Part shown: positions 49,739 to 61,512 of the stretch, in pieces | Layout: every line of letters starts with the position of its first letter | Position numbering within the stretch: position 1 is the first letter of the stretch | Origin: Aphidius gifuensis | Lineage: Eukaryota > Arthropoda > Insecta > Hymenoptera > Braconidae | Direction: 5' to 3' | DNA length: 64,000 nucleotides | NCBI RefSeq assembly: GCF_014905175.1 | Contig: NC_057791.1 | Location: 4,712,001 to 4,776,000, forward strand | The notes under the pieces: generated by a model | Told to the model about the DNA's origin: nothing | Database searches by the model: none | Seen by the model: only the letters and a program-made list of their open reading frames with translations | Made by a program: the position numbers and the translations under genes

Positions 49739-52700
49739 ATGTCATCTGGGACATTTGTTGATCGAATAGATCCCTTTGCAAAGAGATCACTTAAAAAAAA
49801 ATCTAAAAAATCACAAGGTTCATCGAGATATAGAAATTCACAAGACGTTGAATTACAACAACTACCACAATTAAAAGGTAAACATAATCATATTATTGCT
49901 ATTAATTCAAACAGACTTTATTTTCATTGAAAAAAAAAAAAATTATATTTTTATATATTTCATTTATTATTTTTGACATACAATTTTATTTATTACTAAA
50001 AAATTTTTTATATTTATTTTTTTGTAATTTTATTTTATTTTTTTATAGATCCTAACCTCTTTTGCATTTTAAACAACTAATTTATTAATTGTATATTTTT
50101 AAATTTTAATTTATCTCAAACATCAAATAAATGAAAAAAATTAATTTATTATATTTTTGTTTATATGTTTTTTTTTAAATTATTAATTATTGTCATTTTA
50201 TTGCATTGACAAATTTTATATAAAAAAAATTTATATTTTGTGTTATTATTTATAATATAAAATATTAATTAAATGTTTTTTTTTTTTTTTCATTGAATTA
50301 TTAATTACTTGTTGAAACTAGAATTTTTTATTAAATTAAATTATAACATGTAATAATTATTATTTATTATTATAACAAAATAATTTAAGATTAGCAAAAA
50401 AAAAAAAATATAATATGTTTACTTAATTTGAGATCATCTGACTCGTTGTATCTTATCAACACAATTCAGATAAAGTTTACCAAGAATTTTCCAATATATA
50501 AATAAAATATAATTTTTGAAAAAAAACTAATCATTTAAAATTTGATTGATTTTATAAATAATACAAAGTAACTTGATATGATATTTAAAATGAATATTAG
50601 TTTTTTTTCCTTTTCAATGATTAAATTGTCATGATGATAATGAGCTAAAGATGTTTTTTTATAATTTTATTGCACCTTATGTTATGATATTTAATAGTAC
50701 AACACATGTCTCAGTGCATTTTTGTTATCTTAATCGGACTATCATAGTAAATAAAAATAAACCAAGCCTCACAATGGTAGCAAAAAAAAAATAAAAATAG
50801 TATTAACTAAAAGCCAAAAGCACGTGTGATTTACTTGGCTCAATGTCCTGAAATTTGATTTCTTTAATTTGATCAATTGAATTGTTTTTCCAAAGAGCAA
50901 AATTTCTATAAAATTGATAAATTATATTTTTTTTTTTTTGTAAAAATATTTATTGATTACTATTGTCAATCAATTATTCATCTCTTTATTTATTTTTAAA
51001 CTTTAAAAAATAATAATTTATAGTTTAGTATAATTGACTTTTGATGTTATTAAAAATTTGTTAATAACTGTAGTTAGTTTATTTTTTTTTCTTCTTGTCA
51101 TGAAGACGGCACGAGTCGACAAACAAGCAACGGGGAGTATTGATCCAAAATACTCGCGATTGCTACCCGCGCCTTGAATTCTCTCTCAGCTTTTACTTTT
51201 CTCTGTATTTTCAACAATTTTCACATTTTTCACTATTTTGTGGCTACCCATTATCACCTATATTATCATACTACTATGTCCAAATTTTATTATGTTGATC
51301 ATTAGTAATTTATCATATATAAAAAAATTTTAAATATAAAAATTACTTCTTTTTTTTATTTTTATCTTAAATTATTCACTTATTATCATACTAACCTAAT
51401 TTATTATTTAATTTATTTTTGTAAACAAAACTATTGATGTATCATTTTAAACACGTACTATTGTTGATGGATCAGACAAATTTATGATATAATTTTTTAT
51501 TTAAAAAAAAAAAAAAAAAGATAAAAATAAGTTGATTTTATTTTTAGTCCAAAAAAAGAATGAGGTAATATTGACCAGTTACTGCTAAACCATATTTCAG
51601 AATAAAAAAAAAATTTATATTATATATAATATGAATATTTAACATACTTTAATAATTAAATTCCACAAAAAAAAAAAAATAAATTTCAATTATTATTTTT
51701 GTCTAATTAGTTTTATTTGTTTCCATACTGCTAATTTATAATTGATAATTTTTAACTTCAATAATAATTTATCGTTTTGATTTTGTAATTAATTTATAGT
51801 CATTAATATGACTAATTGATAATTCATAACTAAATTATTATTGATAATTAAATTATAAATTAAAATGTTAATATTAGTAAAAAAAAAAAAAACTACTTTT
51901 GTATTGCTGTTTCTACTACCACTATGAACGTACCACGTAAGTGGTATTAAATATTATCGAACCATTAACATCATCAACAATATATATACTTGAAATTAAT
52001 ATAAAATTAATTTATCAAATTATCATTCAATTTATACATAAAATAATAAACAAATTGTTTTAAAATTTTTATTGTATATTTAAATATTATAATTAAGTTT
52101 TTTTATTAATAATAATAATAATTTTTTTTCAGATGTTACTCCAGCAGAACAAGAAGATTTATTTACTAAAAAACTTCAACAGTGTTGTGTGGCATTTGAT
52201 TTTATGGATCCAGTTGCTGATCTCAAAGGTAAAGAGATAAAACGCAGTACTTTAAATGAACTCGTTGAATATATAACAGCTGGACGAGGTGTTCTTACTG
52301 AGCCTGTTTATCCAGAAATTATTAAAATGATATCGGCAAATTTATTCAGAACATTGCCACCTAGTGAAAATCCAGATTTTGATCCTGAAGAGGATGAACC
52401 AATGTTGGAGGTATAAATATAAATATAAATATATAATTATTATAATTTATAAAGACATATAATTTTTTGTTACTTTTTTTTTTTTCTTTTTTTTTTTATT
52501 TTTTTCTAATCTAATGTTCAAGGTATCCTGGAGTCACCTACAATTGGTTTATGAATTTTTTCTACGTTTTTTGGAATCATCAGATTTTCAACCAACACTT
52601 GGAAAAAAAGTTATTGACCAAAAATTTGTTTTACAATTATTGGATTTATTTGATTCTGAAGATCCACGTGAAAGAGATTTTCTTAAAACAGTTTTACATC

Positions 52701-53952
52701 GCATATATGGAAAATTTCTTGGTTTAAGAGCTTTTATTCGTAAACAAATTAACAATATATTTCTAAGGTATTTATAATTTTTTTACTCTATTTTTTTTTT
52801 TTTTTTTAGTGGGTTAATGAGTTTTTTTCAATTGACAGTACATAATTAGTCTATATTTTAATAAAAAATCATATAAAATTAACGATGTTAAAGGTCTCAC
52901 TGAAGGCTAAATTGACGTAAATTGATTTATATACATATATACACACTAATGTCTTTTTTTACCACAAGTGTTCATGACATAATAATAAATACTCAACATA
53001 AAATGAGTCTGTTTAAATTTAATACAATATGTATTTACATTAAAAAAAAAAAATTAAATATAAATTAATTTATTTACAGATTTGTTTATGAAACAGAACA
53101 CTTTAATGGAGTTGCAGAACTTTTGGAAATACTTGGTAGTATTATAAATGGTTTTGCACTACCATTAAAAGTAGAACACAAGCAATTTTTAGTAAAGGTA
53201 ATAAATATTTTTCTTGATTATAAAAATACTGAGTATCTTGAAATTTTAATTACACAAATAATAATGTATTTTTATTTTTAATCTAGGTACTGTTACCTTT
53301 GCATAAGGTTAAATGTTTATCATTATATCATGCACAGTTGGCATATTGTGTAGTACAATTTTTGGAAAAAGATGCATCATTAACAGAGCCAGTTGTACGT
53401 GGACTTCTTAAATTCTGGCCAAAAACATGTAGTCAGAAAGAAGTTATGTTTCTTGGTGAAATTGAAGAAATTCTTGATGTTATTGAACCAGGACAATTTG
53501 TTAAAATACAAGAACCATTATTTCGTCAAATAGCAAGATGTGTATCATCACCACATTTTCAAGTTGCTGAAAGAGCATTATATTTGTATAATAACGAATA
53601 TATTATGTCATTAATTGAAGAAAATAATCATGTTATTATGATTATAATGTTTCCAGCATTATACAAGATTAGTAAAGAACATTGGAATCAAACAATTGTT
53701 GCACTTGTTTATAATGTTTTAAAAACTTTTATGGAAATGAATAGTAAGCTTTTTGATGAACTTACTGCAAGTTATAAATCAGAAAGACAAAAAGAAAAAA
53801 AACGTGAAAAAGAAAGAGAAGAATTATGGAAAAAATTAAATGAATTAGAGATTAATCGACGTGGTGGTGCATTAACATCTAATACAACAGTTACAGCAAC
53901 AACAACATCATCAACAACAACAACAACATCTGTGACGCGATCACGTCCCTGA
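49739..53952 (+). CDS. wdb: PP2A regulatory subunit B56 (widerborst)
   Basis: Regulatory B' subunit that targets protein phosphatase 2A; in flies widerborst acts in planar polarity, clock and Hippo/S6K control. Exons: 49739-49877, 52133-52410, 52523-52767, 53080-53197 and 53287-53952, giving 481 residues. The start MSSGTFVDRIDPFAKRSLKK and RNSQDVELQQLPQLK match insect widerborst. The HEAT-like core is almost invariant, for example KKLQQCCVAFDFMDPVADLK, RSTLNELVEYI, DPRERDFLKTVLHRIYGKFL, FVYETEHFNGVAELLEILGS, EPVVRGLLKFWPKTCSQKEV and SPHFQVAERALYLYNNEYI. The C-terminus has a charged helix (ERQKEKKREKEREELWKK) and a short Thr-rich tail. Intron 1 is 2.25 kb. Four bases after the stop, a GTAAAA donor (53957) and an acceptor (54036) imply an intron in the 3' UTR. 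Confidence 0.95.
51100..51190. other. GC-rich patch in widerborst intron 1
   Basis: About 90 bp of much higher GC than the surrounding intron, with the inverted pair GAGTATT / AATACTC. It could be an intronic enhancer or an alternative first exon. No ORF or family match. Confidence 0.3.
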
Positions 53953-56518
53953 GCTGGTAAAATTAAATTTTCTTTTTTTTTATTGTTCTATTTATTTTGT
54001 ATCTGTATATATTTAATTGATATTTTTTTTTTACAGATGAAAATTCATTTATTATGCTGCCCAATTGTTAGTTCTTAGTTAACATCGATTTGTCCATAAC
54101 ACATAATACATTGAAAAAAGAAAAAAAAATAATAAGAATAATTAAAAAATAAATAAATAAATATTAAAGAAAAATAAACAGTGTGCCCAAGGACAAAGTT
54201 ATTATCGTTAAATAGTAGAACAAACAAATAAATGGGGAAAATCGAAAAATAAAAAACAAAAAAAAAAAAAACAAAAAAAAATTGAATAAATAATAAAATT
54301 AAAAAAAAAAAAAAATCTAATGTGTGTATAAAGAAGAGATAAAGGAAAAAAAAATAAGGCGCTCTAAATCACAAGAAGCAAATGATTTCTGATAATATAA
54401 TTGTGTATATTAATTTTGTCCACATAATTTCTTTTTTTTTTTCTTTTTTTGACGACAATGTTTTACATTTGTGACGTATTTTTGAGCACATAACAGTCCA
54501 ATCCCTCATAAAAATTTACTTGTGTCTTGCATTAAAGATGATGATCAATGTTTAACTGCAAAAAAAGAAAAAAAAAAAACAAATCAGTCATTGATTGTTG
54601 TCTGTCTATCAAATCATTTTATCTCTAATAACTTTGTAGTAATAATTTTTTGATTTAATTACGAGTCAGCTTCTTTTTGTTTATTTTTTTTGTTTTTTTT
54701 TTTTAATCAATTATTTACATAACTGAATGAAAGGGTAAATAATCCATAACTGTCGATTTATTTGTCTCCTTAATCACACTACCATCTCCTCAATGATCCA
54801 TCAACAAATCAGTAGCGAGCGATGTTTGAAATGTAACATATATTATAATCGTATTAATGATAATGATATTTACTATAACAATAACATAATAAATTAGGAA
54901 TACATTTAAAAAAAAATAAAAATATTTTAACGAAAAACAAAAATATAAATACCTATTGTCGATACAAAAAAAAATAAACAAAATAAAAATTTTAAATAAA
55001 TTCTACATTGACAAAAAAATATGAAATTTAAATTAAAAAAAAAAACATACAATCTAATACTAACAATGAGTAAAAATGATAGTAACAATTTGGATTGCTG
55101 GACAAGCATAATGACTACTTTTTTTTTTTTTTTTTGTCGATAACAGAATAGACTGCATATTAATGTTTCTGATCATATAAATTAACAGAGTAATGGACGA
55201 AAATAAATTAAAAACAATATATATATATATATACATACAAAGATAAAAAAATTGTTTATTGTTTTTTTTTTTTTTTTAATTTTAACATTAAATGATTGAT
55301 GAGCAATGTAATATCGAGAAGTGTTGATATATATAAAAAAAAAAAAGAAAAGAAAAACATGATTTGAGAGAAAACAAAATTAATTGTACCAAAATATCTA
55401 TAAATTATTTATAAGAATAATTATGATAACTAATAAAAAAAAATAGAAGTAAATTAAAAAATGCATGTTTAAGGATATTATTAGGAGCTGTGCTCCCATC
55501 GGCCACAGTTGAAAGTGTACGTGGGATCGTTGAAAATTTCTTACAATTGCATAATTAAGAATATAAAATATAAAAATAATAAAAAAAAAAAAACATCAAC
55601 AAATTGTTGAATTAAACAAATGAATGTAACAACCTTTCAATTGTTTATATTTCAACGTAGAATGTTACTGTGTACAATAAAAAAAAAAAAGTTGCCGGCT
55701 GTTGCATATTATACAAAAAAAAAAAAAATAATAATAATAATGATAACACTTGATGAATACTCTCTTCTTTTTATTAAGTTTAAAAAAAGAAAATAAATAA
55801 ATAAAACATTCATAATAACGTTTTACTGATGATGAACTGAGTATTTTGAGACAGTTTATTCATTTAATTTATTATCATTTTGCAGTGTCCTAATATTATT
55901 AAATCTCAAAAACAAACAATGCACTTTCTTATTTATACATATAAAAACAATTTTTAAATCATTTCGAAATTCAAGGAAAAAATAATATGATAGAATAGTA
56001 AAAAATCTGGACAATTGTTTGGATGTACCGTAATATATTTTTACCATTTACAATTAGTTGTATAAATAGCAAAAAAAATTAAATTCATTATGCAAAAAAA
56101 TCGTTGTACAAAAGATAAATAAATACAGTGAAAAAAAAAAAAAAAAATTGATTCAATATATTAAAAGTAAAGAGACTTTTTTCGTGTTTAAATAATTAAC
56201 AAAAATTATTTCATGGTTTATATGGCCCAATGATAATTTTAAAAAGAAAAAAAAATCATTAAAATCATCTTATTTTACGTGATAATTACATCGAAGAAAG
56301 TTTTTAAAAAATTTTATCAGTGGGGAGAACTGAGTTGTCATTGACATTGTAGAAAACTTGATATGAAATTTTTTACACATTGCCTAGCACGTTACAACCA
56401 CAACAAACATTATCGATTATTTTATTATAACTTATTCATGATAAAAAATGGTGTATTAAAAACAAACTAGTCTAAAATTAATAAATATTAAATTTATCAT
56501 CAGGAAAAAAACGTCTAA
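53953..56518. other. widerborst 3' UTR and intergenic DNA
   Basis: 2.5 kb dominated by A and T homopolymers. A short GC-richer segment at 55480-55540 (GGAGCTGTGCTCCCATCGG) forms a local hairpin. No gene is seen. Confidence 0.45.
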
Positions 56519-57391
56519 ATGCACGAAATTGAAGAGGATCTTACTGAGAAAAAATTAAAAATCGTACTTGTTGGTGATTCTGGTGTTGGCAAGGTAAATA
56601 TATAAAAAAAAAAACATTATAAAGAAACATATACTGACATTTAAATATTTAAATTTCAGACAAGTATTGCATTAAAATTTTGTAATGATGAATTTAGTCG
56701 TCAATATAATCCAACTTCTGGATTGGATTTTTTGAAAAAAAATTTAAGTCTTGGACCATATAAAAATGTTACTCTTCATATATGGGATGTTGGTGGACTT
56801 GCACTTCATGGAACAATGCTCGATAAGTATATTTACAAAGCAGAGGTAATTTTAAATTTTTAAATATAAATAAAAAATTATTAAACAATTTAATAATATG
56901 TATTATTTTATTTTTAGCTAATAATGTTAATTTATGATGTGACAAATAGTTCAAGTTTTGATGTATTAGAACAATGGCTTGATACAATAGAAAATATTAT
57001 TAATAATGAAAATTATAATGAAAATAAAAAACCATTAATGGTTATTGTTGGTAATAAATGTGATATGGAACATCAAAGATCAGTTAAACGTGAAAAATCA
57101 CATCGTTTAGCAGCTGAAAAAAATTTAATTTATAATGATATGTCAGCAAGAACTGGAGAATCAGTATCATTATGTATTGCAAATTTAGCAGCCAAAGTAT
57201 TAGGTGTACAATTAACACAAATGGATCAAGATTTTTGTAAGCCAATTGTAACTGCTGAAATTGGTGATTCTGTTGATATGATGTCTGTTCAAAGACCAAT
57301 TAAACGACAACCAAATAAAAAAACATGTCCAAATGATTATCCAATCATTACAACATTACCAAAATCATCAGCAGTTTGTATATTGCAATAA
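56519..57391 (+). CDS. Rab28: Rab28 small GTPase with Leu at the catalytic Gln position
   Basis: Divergent Rab of the RAB28 type, linked in other animals to cilia/IFT and extracellular vesicles. Exons: 56519-56593, 56660-56845 and 56918-57391, giving 244 residues. The P-loop is GDSGVGKT (residues 19-26). Switch I contains YNPTSGLDF, like RAB28's KQTIGLDF. G4 is GNKCDMEH and G5 is SARTGESVSLC. The Rab28-specific WDxGG replaces the usual WDTAGQ, but the sequence is WDVGGLALHG: residue 72, Gln in human RAB28, is Leu. The C-terminus CILQ is a CaaX prenylation box, as in RAB28 (CAVQ) and unlike the double-Cys ends of most Rabs. Splice sites are GT-AG. Confidence 0.92.
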
Positions 57392-58442
57392 AAAAAATAT
57401 TTCCTTTTGTTTTTTACTTGAAATTTTGATTAATAAATTATACAGCTTTTTGGGCAATAAAAACAAGGTAAATTATGCATTATCATCATTTCAAATACCA
57501 AAAATAAATCATTAAACTTGTCATATTATTATAAACATGATTTATTAACAGGAAATAAAGTATTGCAATTGTTCATTCAACTGTCAACCATCTTTTTTAT
57601 TTTTTATAAAATTATAGGTATGCGATAAATAACTAGGATGGGATGATTTTTATTTTCTTTTTTTTTTTTTGCCTATACAAATTGGCGTATCTATTAATTA
57701 ATTTGTTATCATGATAATTATACAAAAGCTAATGAACCTTTGATTTGTATTATCATGCTATACTTTGATTACAATGCAATTAAAACGTCCTAAACTATTA
57801 TATCCTAAATACTATTATTTTTTTAAACTATTTGTTGTTGTTACTATTATTTTATAAGATTTAATTATAATCTCTTGTGTGATGAAAATTTAATTCAATA
57901 ATATTAAAGGCATTAAGAAATTTATCATTAAAATTATTATCAAATTATCGATCTTTATGAACTACGTGTTCATCCTGAGGATTGCTCTCTTGTTCACTTG
58001 ATAAAGTGCATTGAGCATTAAGATATTGCAAAAATATACATTTTAATTTTTTAATTTTATACAAAATTTTTAAAACTATTATTGACTCTAATTGTATGTA
58101 AAAATTTTGATAATAACATTTTTTTCCATGTAAAATTAAGAAAGATTTTTATTGATTTTTCTAAATGCCTTATTTAATAGTTGAACTTTTTGTTATTAAT
58201 TTTGTTTAAAATACAAAATTAATTATTGATTTTTTAATATACATAGTTTAATAATCAGTGTTTATAAATATTTCTTTTTTTTTTTTTTTTTTAAATGTCA
58301 CAGAGCCCGTTAGTCTCATTCTCATTGATTAACTCATTTTCTTACATTTTAATAACAAAAAGAAAAAGAAAATAATAATAATAATAATAACACCACTTCA
58401 ATCGTCATTTATTTACTCGGTTCCTAATTTTTGTTATTTCGA
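57392..58442. other. Convergent 3' regions of Rab28 and PP5
   Basis: A/T-rich DNA holding both 3' UTRs. Nothing else is seen. Confidence 0.5.
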
Positions 58443-60476
58443 TTACATCATGAATTTCATTAATGATCTAGCATACTGCATTGGCCTGATATCTGGATGA
58501 GGCTAAAAAAATAAACAAAAAAAATAATATAAATATATTTTACTTGGAGATATGAAAGTGTTAATATTATATTAAAAAATTTGAATACTTACAACTGCAT
58601 CATATGATGTAAATTTAGGTTTCATATCATTACCAGTAATTGTAATAAATGCACCACGATTACCCATTGTATCACAATAATTTGGAGCAGAAAAAACAGT
58701 TATACATTTACCATCATGACCGATTTCATAACCATCATTTTTAACTTCATGACTACGTATAATATAATCAAGTCCATTTAATTTTAAGAAATTTTCTGTA
58801 ATATCTGGTCCAAATTGTACACCAACACCTCTTTTACTTGGTGCTCTACCTAATTGTGGTTGTGGATCAGACCATAATAATTCACACATTATTCCTTCAT
58901 CTGGTGGTTGACGATTTCTATCAGTTTCACGTATATTATCAAGTGTTATATCATCACGTGAAAATAAACCACCATGCATAACAAGTACTTTTTTATTTAA
59001 ACAATGTGCAAGTGGTAACCAATTATATACTTCAGTAAATAGCTCTGCCATTTGTGCTGTATATTTTGCTTTAACTTCACCATCAAAACCATACATGTGA
59101 TTCATAATTGCTGATTCATGATTACCTGAATTAAAAAAATTTAATAAGCTTTAAATTATATTATAAATTTAATAATAACTTGCCTCTTGACATGAAGAAA
59201 TGATTTGGAAATAATAATTTAAATCCAAATAATGTAAATATACATTCAACTGAAAAAGAACCTCGATCAACAAAATCACCATTGAATAACTATTATATAA
59301 TGTTAAGATAATTATATTTTTATGATAATATAATACGAGTTTTTTATAAATTAAATATATATTAATAAAGGATACATATGGATTTGTTTCTGATGGTAAA
59401 CCATTGAGCTCAAATATATTTAAAAGATCATAAAATTGTCCATGTATATCACCACAAACAGTAAATTTAGAATCATCTGGTATTGGAACATCAACTAATG
59501 TTGGTTGTGCCATAAACCATGTTTTAATATCTAAAAGAATTTTATAAGCATATTTTCTATGAAGTGGTTTATTTTCTTCTTTATACCATTTGAGCAATTC
59601 TTTCATAAATTCCAATGTTACTTTTTGTCCATCATCAAGTTTTGGTCCAGTATAATCATCCTCAATTGCTAAAAATAAATTATATTTATTAAAAATTAAA
59701 TTTTTGAATAATAGATTTAAATAAAATTATTTTAATTTTTTTACCCATTGCATCTAAATTAATTGTATCAGCAATATTTTTTTTATCATTATCAAGTGAT
59801 ATGGCTTTTTCAAATGCTAATTTTTTAACAATTTTATTACATTCAGTATATTTTGCTTTAGCATCAGCATCACTTGGTCTTGCTTTCATTACAGTCTCAA
59901 AATCTTTTAAAGCCAATTTAAATTTACTCAATGACATATAGGCAGCAGCACGACGATAATAACCTTTTACATAATTTCTGTCTAGCTCAATGGCCTTTGA
60001 CGCATCATTAAGTGCATAACCAAAACATTCAGTTTTTAGATATGCAAAACTTCGATTACCATAATATGATGCCATTGATGAATTGAGTTCAATTGCTTTT
60101 GTATATAACTCAATTGCTTTATCATATGATTGATCTGAAATTTATAAATTTATTTTATTTTTATAAATTATACAGTCATATTTATTTTATAAATGTAATT
60201 TAGTTTTTTTTTTTTTTTTTTTCTCAGTTGATTTTAACCTCGTGTAATGGACATTGATCATGAAACATTTTTCTTGAATTAATATATTTTACAATTAAAC
60301 AATAATAAAACATAAATAATATATCTATGAAGAATAATAAATTTTTTAAATAATTTATATAAATTTAAATAATTATACAAACTTTTAAAATGTTCATTAG
60401 CCGCTTCTTTAAATTTTTCCGCGTCAATTGTATTGTCGGTGTTAACAATTTCTGATTTCTCTTGATTATCAGTCAT
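58443..60476 (-). CDS. PpD3: Serine/threonine protein phosphatase 5 (TPR-PPP)
   Basis: PPP-family phosphatase with an Hsp90-binding TPR domain. Exons on the minus strand: 60383-60476, 59745-60134, 59376-59668, 59184-59289, 58593-59125 and 58443-58502, giving 491 residues (human about 499). Three TPRs span about residues 20-145 (YGNRSFAYLKTECFGYALND, RRAAAYMSLSKFKLAL). The catalytic domain shows metal and phosphate motifs in order: CGDIHGQ, NGDFVDRGSFSVE, RGNHES, HGGLFSRD, WSDPQP, RSHEVK and FSAPNYCDTMGNRGA. The C-terminal helix ends MQYARSLMKFMM, as in PP5. The intron after SRG (59126-59183) has a GC donor, G/GCAAGT; splicing there restores RGNHES exactly. The gene is head-to-head with GABP-beta. 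Confidence 0.95.
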
Positions 60477-61512
60477 TGTTATTTTATTATGTTAATTAAA
60501 CTTAAACAAATAAAAAAAAAAAAAAAATAGAACGTTAACAAATAGCTAATTACTATTTAATATTTAAGTTGTTAAAACTATATAATTGATATTAATTTTT
60601 TTTAATAATGACTCGATGAGTCTTTTGTGTGTTTGAGAAAAAATTTTTCTCTCAATGTGCTTTTAATTTTTTTTTTTTCTTTATCTGCTATGAAAATAAC
60701 TGCAAAACATAAGTAGTGCTACCAACTTTATAAGATTTTTATATTAATTAACTTAAGACTGATTTACACTGTCATTTTCTTATTTATTCAATTTAGAAAT
60801 TTTTGAATTTTTTGCTACAAATCTACAATTAAATTTAAAAAGCAATAATATAAATATTTATTTGTTAATTAACAATTAACAATTTTATTTAACAAATACT
60901 TTTTTATACGTATGATACGTATCAAACCCAATAACTACATTTTATACAACCCTGATACAAGTTTATTTGTTGCTGGTATTTGTCAAATTTTTATAACAAT
61001 GTTTATCAAGTAACAAAAAATCCTACTGACAAGTTTCTTTTTTTGTTCTAAAAAAATACATGAATAATGGAATCAAAGTAAGTATATTTGACTTTAAAAA
61101 TTGTTATTTGTTGTCAAATTATGACAACTAAAACTGCTGTTACAGCCTATTATCATGGTAGTTGCGTTTAATGAAAACAGAAACAGGAAGTTTATTTCAA
61201 TTTCTCTCTCTCAAATGGCAAAATAAAAACTTCCTGTATAATTTAATTTTTTAAAAAAATTTGACATATTTATATTACAAATAAATATAAATTACAGATA
61301 ATAATTATTATTAATAGTATTTATAAATAACACTAAAAATATTATATAAATAAATAACAAAAAATAAACCTAACCTTTTTGGGTTATGGTTACAATTTTA
61401 AGATAAAAAATTTTATGCAATATTAACAATAGATTGACATATTATTAAATATATATTTAAAAGCTTGTTTTAGAAAAAAAATATCTGTCTGACGTTGTTG
61501 ATACTTCATAAA
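60477..61512. promoter_or_regulatory. Divergent promoter region of PP5 and GABP-beta
   Basis: 1.04 kb of A/T-rich DNA. A small ATG followed by a GTAAGT donor at 61068-61084 could be an alternative leader exon of GABP-beta. A palindromic ATACGTATGATACGTAT stretch sits near 60907-60923. No other gene is seen. Confidence 0.35.

Noticed and set aside
51108..51121. GGCACGAG next to GTCGAC, resembling a cDNA cloning adaptor
   Set aside because: The match is short, the flanks are ordinary genomic DNA and no vector sequence follows; coincidence is more likely than contamination.
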